Part shown: positions 24,191 to 34,190 of the stretch, in pieces
How the letters are laid out: every line of letters starts with the position of its first letter
Numbering within the stretch: position 1 is the stretch's first letter
DNA from: Hippopus hippopus
Lineage: Eukaryota; Mollusca; Bivalvia; Cardiida; Cardiidae
Length of the DNA stretch: 64,000 nt
Direction: 5' to 3'
NCBI GenBank assembly: GCA_946811185.2
Contig: OX328097.1
Span: forward strand, 11,354,252 to 11,418,251
The notes under the pieces: generated by a model
What the model was told of the DNA's origin: nothing
The model's input: only the letters and a program-made list of their open reading frames with translations
Database searches by the model: none
Position numbers and translations under genes: made by a program

Positions 24191-24799
24191 TATATATATT
24201 TATATATGCATAAAGAAAAAAGATATTGTGATACATATATACATCGCGTGTCGTCTAGTATATTTCCATATATGTCTGCCTAGAATACATAACTACTGCT
24301 GAATATGGTTTAACCATCCCAGTCTCTGGGACCTACGGGAGCGAAACAGGATGTGCGCCTGTTAATGTACAAGGAAAGTGCATTATGTCGAGCTTTGCGC
24401 CAGATAAGTTATTGACTCTATCCCATCCCTTTACAGAAATCTGCCCTAATAACCTCATGCTTAAACTTGATAATGCAGTAAGAATCAAATACACGTAGCT
24501 GTTACAGGCTGTTTCGATTTAAAATATGTCACAAAACATAGGGTATTATAGTTCTGTTCTATCTGATCTTGGTTTATTCAGTCTGCAGCAGCAGTTTAGT
24601 TTATGATTGAGACCATGTCTTGTTTAAAATGATTTTTTTTTCTCAAGGGAAAATACTCATTCTTACATCACCCATCTTTACCATAGCGTACATTGGCTTA
24701 TTTTGAAATATACGTGTATCTCAGTGCTACAAAGAGTATATCTCGTATGCATTAAATATCATGCCACACATTTATAGATATACATTTTAGCTTGATCAA
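24191..24799. other. Non-coding
   Basis: AT microsatellite-like TATATATATTTATATATG borders FB1-A. Nothing else seen. Confidence 0.5.
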
Positions 24800-25160
24800 A
24801 TGCTACCGGTCCATATACGAAGTTACAAGTGTTCCCATTTGTTCAAAGGACAGCACAGTAAAAGCACAGTTACAAAACACGTTTTTGTACGTTCAAAATT
24901 TACTGGTCAATATACACAGTGAAGAGTGTAAAAAAAATGTTCAAATGCCACTGGCTCTTATGCGCAGCTATAAATGTACTCGTATCAGTTTGTTCAAACG
25001 CCACTGGTCTTCCAAAGTGCATTAGTTTGTTTAAAAGCAAACAGATCCATATGCATGTACACACTTAAAAAGCTATCAGTTTGTTCAACGGTAACTTGTC
25101 TAAATACACAGAAAATTACGTATTAATTAGTTTGTTCAAAGGCCACGGTCAATATAATTG
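24800..25160 (+). repeat. Degenerate ~50-bp tandem repeat, about seven units
   Basis: The motif AGTTTGTTCAAAxGCCACTG recurs near 24838, 24889, 24938, 24987, 25025, 25076 and 25128. Each is followed in the better units by GGTC(T)A(A)TATACACA. Spacing is 38-52 bases and units are diverged. Confidence 0.75.
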
Positions 25161-26065
25161 ATATAAAACTAAAAATTCTCACGAAGAAATAAGATACGTT
25201 GGGATATTGCAATTCCCTTGAAACAGAAATGTATACAGTGTGATTCATAATATATGGGCATACTTTTAACCCTGAAAAAGATCAAACAAAATGCATTTTA
25301 CGGTGATGCATAATTTACAGGATTTAAAGTCAGTCTGACATAAAATACAAAGTTCTCACGGTACAGGCATAAAAAATCACTTACAGCTTTAGATGTTGCA
25401 CTTCAGACTATGAGCGATATCATATCATAACATGTTAATAGCGACATAAAGCATATAAGGTCATTGTCAGAAAACAATACAAGACATGACATTAATCATA
25501 AATTTTCTGGCAGATAGATTTCAATATTTTTGGATTATCCCGACCTTTGCCGAACGATCTCGTGTTTAAACAATCCTGATAGCAACAGCTTTTGAAAACT
25601 TAGTGCGAAATGAGGAAATGTTGGTAACGAAGTATATATACCCTATCAAAGAGAAACCCTAACATTTTAGCACATCTAAGGTAGTATCTTACTGTAGTGA
25701 AGATGTATCTAACGGTGTAGGTCGGGCATTGTATTACTTACTTCATTTAACTTGATCCAGGTCAACCTCATTTACATAAATTAAAATTCTACTTTTACCC
25801 TCGGCATCACAATGGGCTGCCTTCGGTTTTGTCCCGAATGGTCACGGAAATATTCCGTACGGTATGCACGAATTGAATTGCTTACCTGTACCCTCCCGTG
25901 CATATATAACTTCCCGAATAATAGTCATTATTATACTGCAAAGAAATTTCTCGTGATCTGATTGGATAATATGCCCCTAACATATATATCATGTACACTG
26001 GCAAAACCAACGTAAAATCAGTTTCCCTTTCGGGAGCCCCGTATACATGACTACACTTTCAACAC
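25161..26065. other. Non-coding
   Basis: A short H1 remnant at 25588-25630 (CAGCTTTTGAAAACTTAGTG). Otherwise unique-looking. Confidence 0.45.
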
Positions 26066-26085
26066 AACATCCAAAATGGCGGCGT

Positions 26086-26167
26086 CGATCAAGAATAACA
26101 TCAAGATTATGCACCAAACTGCACATTTTGCCAAAGTTTCAGTGACGTCAGTTCCCAGTGACGTCAG
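26086..26167. promoter_or_regulatory. Candidate regulatory cluster: YY1-like motif and two CREs
   Basis: CCAAAATGGCGGC starts near 26069-26081 and resembles the YY1 consensus. Two perfect palindromic CRE sites TGACGTCA lie at 26143-26150 and 26159-26166, each in the repeated context CAGTGACGTCAGTT. Two such sites 16 bases apart is unusual by chance in AT-rich DNA. It lies 7 kb upstream of the first recognised eag exon, so it could be an intronic enhancer or an alternative promoter. No TATA box or transcript evidence is available here. Confidence 0.4.
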
Positions 26168-26301
26168 TTTTCATTGAATTGGGGCACTCAGAAGGGAAAT
26201 TCTATTTCGTCAGAGTACTCAATTTTTGAAACAAAAAAAAAAACAGATAAAATTTGCTTAACCCACGTTGGAATGGTAAAACTTTGCAGTATAATAAATT
26301 C

Positions 26302-26437
26302 GTTGTACGGTCAGGTGGCAGGGGACTTGGAAACTTGTTCACGGCTATGGTGAATCATGTCGCCACGGCGAGGTGGCGACATGATTCACCATAGCCGTGA
26401 ACAAGTTTCCAAGTCCCCTGCCACCTGACCGTACAAC
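26302..26437. repeat. Perfect inverted repeat, 65-bp arms, 6-bp loop
   Basis: The left arm (26302-26366, starting GTTGTACGGTCAGG) and the right arm (26373-26437, ending CCTGACCGTACAAC) are exact reverse complements over 65 bases. The 6-base spacer is GGCGAG. No second copy of this sequence was seen in the window. It contains no open reading frame of note. The absence of any mismatch implies either recent origin, gene-conversion-like correction of the arms, or an assembly foldback artefact. Confidence 0.97.
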
Positions 26438-27039
26438 TAATGGAGTTCTATTTATATACTTACTCATAGATTCAGTATAAAGGTCAGGATCAGGTTAAAT
26501 AAAGTAGGCAATACTACATGTCTTGTGCATAAACTGGTGATTTAATGACCAGTTTTTTTTTTAAATCAGACATCTATAAAAGAAAATCTGCGTAAATTAG
26601 TATGTGTTGATTCCTGTTGTTGTATATAATACCTATGTACAAATGTTCTTTGTAATGACGATGTACTTTGTACAAGTCGAAGAATAAATATTCTGTTCTG
26701 TTCTGTTCGTAAAAAAGTTTACTTCACCAATTAAGTCTCAATGAAACTCTTGGAAGATATGCCGAGATCAAATTCTTCCTTTTCTCACGATGTCTTCAAT
26801 TGGAACCAGATGCAAGACGAAACCGCCATTTGTACTTTGAAATTTGTGGACCGCAAATCTGAAATAAATAAGAAATAAACAGAAAAAGTTTTAACTTAGT
26901 CTCCGGAGGCCTGTTTAATTGTTACCGCAGGTTGTTATTACTACATGCATCGCAGAATTTGTCGTGATTAATGACTTGTTTTGCTAGGTCTGGAGCGTCA
27001 ACAAGCGTGTCAACATTTCTACATAGATATCGCTATCAT

Positions 27040-27250
27040 TTTAACACATTACCCGACACTAAAATTTTCAGACTTGTCCAAATCGAAAGCATTTAAAGAA
27101 AAGACACCAACTGTTGCTCAAATGATGGAATTGGTCTGTGATATTGCAGTTGTAAACATTGTGGGAAAAGGAGAAAATGCTGGTTACCAGCATTTTCTCC
27201 TTTTCCCACAGTGTTTTTAAAAGTGTTCTTTTTTCTCTGGTTCCCTAAAA
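27040..27250 (+). repeat. H1 MITE with perfect hairpin
   Basis: TGTGGGAAAAGGAGAAAATG pairs with CATTTTCTCCTTTTCCCACA around CTGGTTACCAG: a 52-base near-perfect snapback at about 27157-27210. Confidence 0.9.
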
Positions 27251-27613
27251 CAACGCATTTCTTATAAAGGTTTAAAGCACTTTAAATGCACCGTAAAAGT
27301 CCAAGACCTCAAGATCAAGGAAAATTGCATCTGTGTAGGTTTAACGTAGGCGGTCTTAAAACTGTCTTGAATCGTAAATAAATACATGTTCGTTATCGAG
27401 ACGTGAGAGCTGACAATGCATAAATCTGAAATAGAAGGTCTATGAAAATATTGGTGTTAAATATGGGAAAAAAAAGTGATATATTTCAAGGGTTGTAACA
27501 ACAATACGTCTGAGAAAGAAATATTTGTCGTAACGAGAAGGATAATATTTTTGTCAATTTTTTTTCAAGATCTGTCAGCAGCAGTATGCTGCCCACTGTC
27601 TGGGGTCGGTGCT

Positions 27614-27965
27614 ATTTTAAAGATACATCTTTACTCCTTTTCAGCCAGTTTTGAGCTTTTTTTTTTACCTAATTTTTACGAAACTATAATCAGTCTTGTA
27701 TCTTGATGCCAAATATTGCCCCCGACGTCTGCAAGGCTGCACAGATTACGACGAATAGAAATTGCATTTCGTGTTTTGGAGGCCTTCCAAGCTATCGCTG
27801 TTGTCGTTTCCGGTTTCAAATGAGGACAAATCCCTTGTGTTTTTCTATCTCTTACACCATATATATTGGTAACTTATCTATGTTTACATAGCAGAGCCAT
27901 TCTACACACTTTCAAGTTTTAATAGCGTTTTTTTATCGCCAGCTGTGAGGATGTATCTTTAAAGG
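27614..27965 (+). repeat. M5 element, best copy
   Basis: TTTAAAGATACATC at the left and GATGTATCTTTAAA at the right form 14-base terminal inverted repeats. The interior has no coding potential. Confidence 0.85.
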
Positions 27966-27990
27966 TAATTACGCACTTATTTTGCAAAAT

Positions 27991-28190
27991 CTGGGTCCAT
28001 AATCACCAACCACCCTTAAGAACATTTTTAGTGTTATTCTCCGATATTTCCTAAATTTGAACGTAACACAACTTCTGATTGGCTAAACCAAATGGTTTAG
28101 CCAATCAGAAGTTGTGTTACTTTTAACTTTCGAAAATTTTAAAGAATAAGACTGAGAACGTTCTTATGTTGGTTAAAATAGGCCCCGGTG
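27991..28190. repeat. P1 palindromic MITE, well preserved core
   Basis: AACACAACTTCTGATTGGCT and AGCCAATCAGAAGTTGTGTT around AAACCAAATGGTTT form a perfect 54-base palindrome. Confidence 0.92.
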
Positions 28191-28324
28191 CCGAAAAAAG
28201 TGCCTTAATTGCGTTAACACAAACGCATTTAAAATCTGCAACTCACTGGTGAATACGTAGGCGGTAATCAAGGTGTCGTGTTTAGCAAATATGCATTAGA
28301 TACACTGAAGCTGACACTGCGAAT

Positions 28325-28560
28325 GTTTAACTGTTACTCAATACCAGACGACAAAATTGTTTGACTTACCTAAAGTGGGAGTACATGTATTTGCAGAGGG
28401 CAAATCAAATGCGGCTCAAAAAATCCCAACAAATGCGGTGAATTTGTACCGTAGGACATCGGGCGCCGACGAGTTGTATCACCTATATACGAGAACAAGG
28501 TTACAATTTAAATGGATAAAATTAAGCGAAATGATTTTATCTTACGTACGGTAACTCTTT
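28325..28560 (+). repeat. H1 MITE, left end only clear
   Basis: CTCAATACCAGACGACAAAA, then TTGTTTGACTTACC. The hairpin is absent, and the rest is too diverged to follow. Confidence 0.5.
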
Positions 28561-28649
28561 CACTGTAAATGGCGACTTCAAGTTGTTTTTTTTTTTTCGG
28601 CGGACGGCGTGAATCAAGATCAGTCTTCACAGTTGGCAACCAGAGCCTG

Positions 28650-28825
28650 CATAGACCAACCATTCTCAATAGCATTCATATAGTCTTAATCTCTAGAATT
28701 TTTAAGTAATGCAATTTCTGATCGGCTAAACTAAATGGTCTAGCCTATCAGAAGTTGCGTTACTTTCTAAATCTAGAACAAGACAAACAATGCGATTAAG
28801 AACGTTTGGTGTGTACGTTTCCCGA
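28650..28825. repeat. P1 palindromic MITE, diverged
   Basis: TGATCGGCTAAACTAAATGG, then TCTAGCCTATCAGAAGTTGC. Confidence 0.82.
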
Positions 28826-29639
28826 TGCTTTTATGAAACTTCCTTACAGCATGATATGAACTGTACTTTAGTATCTCGAAAGAAGTCGCACTGGTTTGAG
28901 TTGAACGCGAAAGAACTGATCCAAAAAAGACACTAATAAGTTTCGATGCACACGTGTGTTACCAAGGTGTACTTGTCCATCATAGATGACATGTTTCACG
29001 CCTCAATTGTAGGGGGTATTGTTTTAGGATTGAAAAACAGTTACACGCAATTAGTTTCTCTGTAAACTATTTCCAGTTCTTTACACCTTTCCAAGTTCGA
29101 AAATGTGTAAATGCCAAAGACCGTTCAAATGATGAACCTATTAAACGAAACGGTATTTGGATCACGTTAATATTTCTGGCCAATCATAATGATTTCATGG
29201 GCTTAGCTTTACAAAAATTCGTATAGATTTTAAATTATGCTTTTGAAAAAAACTCCTTTTTTCTATTAAAGATGAACCCAAACAAATATACTGACCAATA
29301 AAATGGCCCATACGCCGTCATGAGGAATAAAACTAGTACAATATTTGACTGACAAACACAGTCGCATGAACTTTATATCTAAATACATACATTGAAGTGG
29401 AGTGTATACTTTCTTGCCATTGAACAAATTATTAAGCATTTTGCCAAGGTAATTACAGATCAGTTTTACACGGCTTGGTATCTCTTTGTAACACTTATAC
29501 CAGCCGCCGTGCTCTATTCGGCAAGAGGTTGATACTTAGCCTTCGGCAGTATAGCAACTAAATGACCTATGTACGAAGGGTAACGTCAGGTCATGTGGCA
29601 TTTAACCCTGAAGCAAACCCCGTGCTTTATCAATCCCAA
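28826..29639. other. Non-coding, nothing recognised
   Basis: No repeated block or coding frame seen. Confidence 0.5.
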
Positions 29640-29802
29640 AATGAAGAAGCCTTTTGAAAATATTATGGTAACCAGCATTTTCTCCATTTCCTCACAATAT
29701 TTGCTACCCTGTTACCCACAAATTCAATCATTCCAGTAACAATTATTCTGTCATCTGTAAATACTTTCAATTCTAAAACTGTGTCGTATATTAAGGAGTT
29801 AA
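29640..29802 (-). repeat. H1 MITE, truncated hairpin
   Basis: Only one strand of the stem is left: ATGGTAACCAGCATTTTCTC, then CTCACAATATTTGCTACCC. Confidence 0.75.
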
Positions 29803-29865
29803 ACAAAACTTCACCTAACTGGAGCCAAGAATAATTCTGAAGTCATAACGCCTTTAAACAAATTA

Positions 29866-30122
29866 AGCCATACGTTAGAAAAGGGACCAAATGAATGTGC
29901 AAAAAGGAAACGACCCAGGTCAGTCTGCGCAGTCCGCGCAGGCTGACCTGGGTCGAAACTGTTTGCTTTTGGTGAATTTTCTGCATTTCAAAGGACTAAT
30001 GTACCTCATGATTCCGGTTGTTATACAAAATGGATTTTGTGGATCCATGAAAAGGTGGTGTCTTGTTTTGGTATTATGCATTACGGAAATGCATGAGGCC
30101 CCACTTTTCCAGACCAGGGTTC
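29866..30122 (+). repeat. H3 MITE, strong hairpin
   Basis: CGACCCAGGTCAGTCTGCGC pairs with GCGCAGGCTGACCTGGGTCG around AGTCC; the right end is CCACTTTTCCAGACCAGGG. Confidence 0.88.
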
Positions 30123-30289
30123 ATTTGCAGTAGGTGGATTTGAAAACGCCCTTGTGTAATATGAAAAATCAACATCAATACAAGTTTTATTATCTAGATA
30201 CACGTGAAAATATAGTGGCAAGAAGGGCAATTGTTCGTTATTGAAACAATGGAGAAACTTTATAACAAAAAAGAAAAAAAGACCGTTGT

Positions 30290-30500
30290 TAAACTGTATG
30301 GGAAGAGAAAATGATTTCGGATTTAGATGATGCGAAAATAATATTAAGTTATCCATTAAAAGATAGAAAACACTTTTGGATAAGGTAAAATTGCTTGGTA
30401 CCAGAATTTTGTCAGAAATCAACATTTTCTTTTTTATCCGACCATGTTTTTTTTTTCAAAGTCCGTCTTTCTCTAGGTTGGAGAAAACTGAGTTATTTGG
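30290..30500 (+). repeat. H1 MITE, diverged
   Basis: GATAGAAAACACTTTTGG, core TTGCTTGGTACCAGAATTTT, and TTATTTGGCAAAGGAT near the end. Confidence 0.7.
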
Positions 30501-30611
30501 CAAAGGATGAAAAGTACCGAATAATACGAAATGATATGCTCTTGGTTATGGCAGCCAGAATAGGTTAACTCATAAACGATTGCTGGTAGCGTACCGTGTC
30601 ACGATAGTTTG

Positions 30612-30826
30612 GAAACGTAATTCTCTACCAAACGACAAAATTTTAGACTTGTCCAAATTCAAATTAAATGTTTTTCAAACGTCGGAATTTGTCGTTCAAT
30701 TGGTAGAAAATATTTTGGGAAAAGGAGAAAATGCTGGTTACCAGCATTTTCTTCTTTTCCCAAAATGTTTTCAAAAGCCTTCTTTCACAGGGTTGCTAGA
30801 ACTCGGTGTTGTGCCGTAAAAGGTTG
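30612..30826 (+). repeat. H1 MITE with near-perfect hairpin
   Basis: CAAACGACAAAATTTTAGAC start. TTTTGGGAAAAGGAGAAAAT pairs with ATTTTCTTCTTTTCCCAAAA around GCTGGTTACCAGC. End GTGCCGTAAAAGGTTGAG. Confidence 0.9.
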
Positions 30827-31470
30827 AGGGAGATTCCTCACGTGACCTTGCTCCGTAACACAAAGAATGATAATTAAGGCCAAGGGCAAAAGGAGACTAT
30901 AGGGAGATCTGGCATCTCTTTAAAGTTAAAACAAAAAGCATGTCGTTCCCTTCCTGTATAGCACTGGCACCGAGTGTAACCGTTCATTACGACTACGAAG
31001 CCAGGTAAGCAAGTGCAATGAGATGTTGCCTTTCGTTACAAAAAGACACAAAACAAGAAAAAGTGTTTCAAAAAAGTCTAAAATTTACAGTTTCCGTATT
31101 TAGATATGTGCAGAGCTATCAATAAGTCTACTTCAGCGTGTTTGATTTCTTCTGAATCCCTATGGTGGTCAAGGTAATTTTGTTTATGTGTAAAGTATGT
31201 TTATTTTTTACATCGACTGAGAAACAAATTCTTGCAACTTCTACCAAACTCTCTCGATTCTTCTTCCTGGAAACCATACATTTACAATGTGAGTTGGCTA
31301 ATGAGTAGTCCAAAAGTTGACACCCACTCCCGGAAATCGAAGCCGAGACACCTTGGGGTTGTGAGGCCGACGCTCTGCCTCATGACCATGGATACAACTT
31401 TTTGTGGTGTATTTATTTTTTTCGTTGTGTCTGTGGTGAAATTGAGAATGTAATTTCTACCCTGTCCGAT

Positions 31471-31540
31471 CTCCACCACCACCATCATCAACACCATCAC
31501 GAACACCACCACCAACAACAACAATAACAACAACAAAGTT
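31471..31540. repeat. CCA/CAA/ATC trinucleotide-rich tract
   Basis: Imperfect triplets. The reverse strand gives a Leu/Val-rich spurious open frame. Confidence 0.85.
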
Positions 31541-31721
31541 ATGCCCGACGGTCTAGAGGTTAAGCTTCAAACCTACTTTTAAGACCAGACATTTATTGCC
31601 CGTATAGAACGATTCTATCAAAGGCTGTTAAACAATGATGTTTTTACCAATAAAACTCCCTGGTGTTTTGATGCTAGACTGGCTGTCTACGTCGCATTAC
31701 GCCCCAAGCATCTTTTTTAAC

Positions 31722-31925
31722 CCTTAGGCTGCTAAGCACGACTCAGAAACCTTTTTGCAAACGGTGTAGCCAAGATCAGACTGCACGAACGTGCAGTCTG
31801 ATCTTGGATCTACACTGTCCGATAAGGAAATAACCCCCCCCCCCAAAAAAAAAACCCTTTAAAAAACAATATTTGGATTTTTACTACCGACTTAAAAGTT
31901 TTATTTAACTTATTTAGCACGCACA
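31722..31925 (+). repeat. H2 MITE with long stem
   Basis: TTAACCCTTAGGCTGCTAAG start. Stem CCAAGATCAGACTGCACG pairs with CGTGCAGTCTGATCTTGG, with only AA between; outer stem GTGTAG..CTACAC. Confidence 0.88.
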
Positions 31926-32889
31926 GTGTCTTAGTCAAAATGTCAAGATTTCTGCTGGCGTTTCGCAAACTGCAAGATAGGCCTACATCGACAAGAAGTC
32001 CCAAAACTGTCGTTAAAATGGACTAGCATTGTGCCATGTATCAAGTCTAATATCCTAAACTGCGTGTAGGTATTTTTTACATCTAAGCGATTTTGAGAGA
32101 TCCGCCAAACAATTTTAATGCCTTTTTGCAGATGTGCAGACAATTTGATAATAAGGTGACACAGAGTGTTCTTTATTTTCTAGAACTGGTTATTGCAACC
32201 GGAAAGGGAAAATATTGCATTTTATGTCGTATTCAGACACCATGTCGGCCAAAACATTGTGCAGGTAAACCATCAACTCTATTTCTAAATATGCGGGTAT
32301 TCTAAACTAAGTAAAGTATGGCCGCTTAGCTCAATTGAGAAGAAAAGTAAAAAAGCAGAATTTTTACATGTTTACCACATATAATTTAGAATACAAAAAA
32401 GTAAGAAGTCGACGGCGTAGGTTTTCCAGTTCAAGGTTGGAAAGCCATACAATTCTTTTAGAAATATTTCTGAACTCAAAAACCAAACACACAGTCCCTA
32501 ATTAATATTGACTGAAATCGTCTATACAAATAAACTGTCTGGCGCTTTCTTGTAATTGCTCAAGAATAGTCTGTGTTTACATATTGCATTGATCTCTGTA
32601 AGAAACTCAAGACCCAATATTTAAATATAAAAAAATGCCTTTTTGCCTGTTTATCTTAAATAAATGATTTGTGATTGTAGGATAGAAATATCGCCGTAAT
32701 GCAAGTGATTCACTGACAATAGGGCCTATAGATGAACATGAAACCCATGGGAGTCCAAAATAAAGTAAAATTGTTAAAATGATAAGCAGTTAAAGGTATC
32801 CTGATATCAAGTTCTGACGCAGAAAAAAAAAGAAAAAAAAAATACACTTGACCATTTTGAGATCATTTGCTTACGAATACTGTACATAC
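31926..32889. other. Non-coding, nothing recognised
   Basis: The 70-codon frame at 32093-32305 ends in VQTPCRPKHCAG-like residues with no known match. No splice pattern supports it. Confidence 0.45.
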
Positions 32890-32988
32890 ATGTAATGGTA
32901 ACAAGCATTTCCTATTTTCCTTCTTCGTTTTCACGAGCCTTCTCTCCTAGGTTAGTAAAAACGAGAGCTCGTTTAGTAAAGGGTTAAG
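32890..32988. repeat. H1 fragment with GGGTTAA end
   Basis: TAATGGTAACAAGCATTTCC, then GTTTAGTAAAGGGTTAA. Confidence 0.6.
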
Positions 32989-33126
32989 TTTATTTTCCTT
33001 TGTCTAATTGTCCTATTAAGGCTGGAACAGTGAAGATCAAAATCATCACGTTCCATGCAGTCTGACTTTGACATATACACTGCCCAGAAAAGTAATCACA
33101 AATGTCCTTAGAACGGTAAGTTTTGG

Positions 33127-33300
33127 GTCCACATCCACCAACCATTCTTAGGACATTCTTAGTCTTATTTTAGTCTTAGAACCGTGGAATTCTTTTCTAC
33201 ATTTGAAAGTAACACAAATTCTGATTGGCTAAACCATTTGGTTTAGCCAATCAGAATTTGTGTTACTTCAAATTTGGAACATTTTTTTCATGGATCTAAT
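33127..33300. repeat. P1 palindromic MITE, just upstream of the PAS exon
   Basis: Perfect core CACAAATTCTGATTGGCTAA / TTAGCCAATCAGAATTTGTG at 33213-33262. The right outer arm is truncated. It ends about 80 bases before the exon's acceptor site. Confidence 0.88.
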
Positions 33301-33381
33301 TAGTATAGATATAGGCACACTTTGATTTCAGTGGTAGAGTTATACAAGTTTCTTGAAGAAGTTTTTCAAACATCTTTTCAG

Positions 33382-33612
33382 ATTCCAGTTTTATATTAGC
33401 GAATGCAAGGATCGTGGACTATCCTATTGTTTACTGTAACGATGGGTTCTGCAAGCTTTCCGGGTACAACAGAGCGGAAGTCATGCAGAAGAGCAGCACG
33501 TGTAGCTTTATGTACGGTGACCTTACTGATAAAGCCACCATCGAGAAACTGGAAGAAGCGTTTGAACAGCTCAGCCAAGAACAAGTTGAAATCCTCTTGT
33601 ACAAGAAAAACC
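33382..33612 (+). CDS. eag: EAG channel exon: PAS (eag) domain core
   Basis: The exon encodes about 76 residues of the PAS fold. The acceptor is CATCTTTTCAG at 33371-33381 and the donor is GTAAGT at 33613. The first two bases complete a split codon; if the upstream base is G, this gives Asp followed by [17 protein letters not shown]. Next come [18 protein letters not shown], then [15 protein letters not shown], then helix and strand [11 protein letters not shown]...VEILLYKKN. The NDGFC, LSGY-RAEVMQ and STCSF blocks are hallmarks of the KCNH N-terminal PAS domain and closest to the EAG branch. The last base is the first of an Arg codon finished in the next exon. A stop appears soon after the donor if translation runs on (33645), as expected for an intron. 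The preceding exon (start and PAS cap) was not recognised upstream. Confidence 0.96.
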
Positions 33613-33777
33613 GTAAGTGTGACACATCATTATTTTCTATGAAATAGTAAGCAATAGTAAGTTTTAGATTCTAGCAGTATATCAACAATATGCCCCTTTC
33701 CAACTAAATACAGGCATGCGACTTGTTAGATTGGTTTACACATAAAATTATATTACCACCAAATATAAAAGACAAAA

Positions 33778-33880
33778 GAAACACAAACAACTTCCGATTA
33801 CATGAAGATGGTGTACGTAATTGGAAAGGGGTCTGGCCACAAGTTCTCGCACCTTATTTCGGCCATTACCTTAATCCATT
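33778..33880 (+). repeat. ~100-bp dispersed repeat (pair with 20840-20950)
   Basis: AATTGGAAAGGGGTCTGGCC, then ACAAGTTCTCGCACC and TTTCGGCCATT. Confidence 0.7.
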
Positions 33881-34024
33881 TACATTTTAAGAAATAACAG
33901 TCTTATGGCAGCTGGAAACCCCGCAGATATTAAAAAAGTTTAGAAATAATTAAGGGAAAAAAAAAAAAAAAAACGAGGTAAAGGCATTAATTAAACGCAC
34001 AAATGAAAGCAGCATTAAATAGAG

Positions 34025-34184
34025 TTTATTTCATCAGCTTGTGTTTAAGATGGGAAATATTTGCCGAAAAAGGGAAAGGTATGCGAAAATAACGAGTGCC
34101 GTAAGGCACGAGTTATTTTCGCGGACCTTTCCCTTTTGAGGCAAATATTTCCCCATATTAACCACAAGCTGATGAAAGAAATTA
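34025..34184. repeat. Imperfect foldback element next to the Tc1 insertion
   Basis: Two ~75-base arms face each other around GTAA at about 34101-34104. The left arm runs from TTTATTTCATCAGCTTGTG to AACGAGTGCC and the right arm from GGCACGAGTTATTTTCGCG to CACAAGCTGATGAAA. Several mismatches separate the arms. The Tc1 element inserted at the TA just outside the right arm. It differs in sequence from family FB1, but the arms begin with the same TTTATTTCATC motif. Confidence 0.85.
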
Positions 34185-34190
34185 TATATA

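Noticed and set aside
1..33381. First exon of eag (PAS cap and start codon)
   Set aside because: No segment with the family N-terminus and a phase-1 donor was found by eye. It may be present but missed, or lie upstream of the window.
33396..33642. Alternative frames over the PAS exon
   Set aside because: They lack similarity. The frame with EAG blocks and matching splice phases is the coding one, and it reads into intron after 33612.
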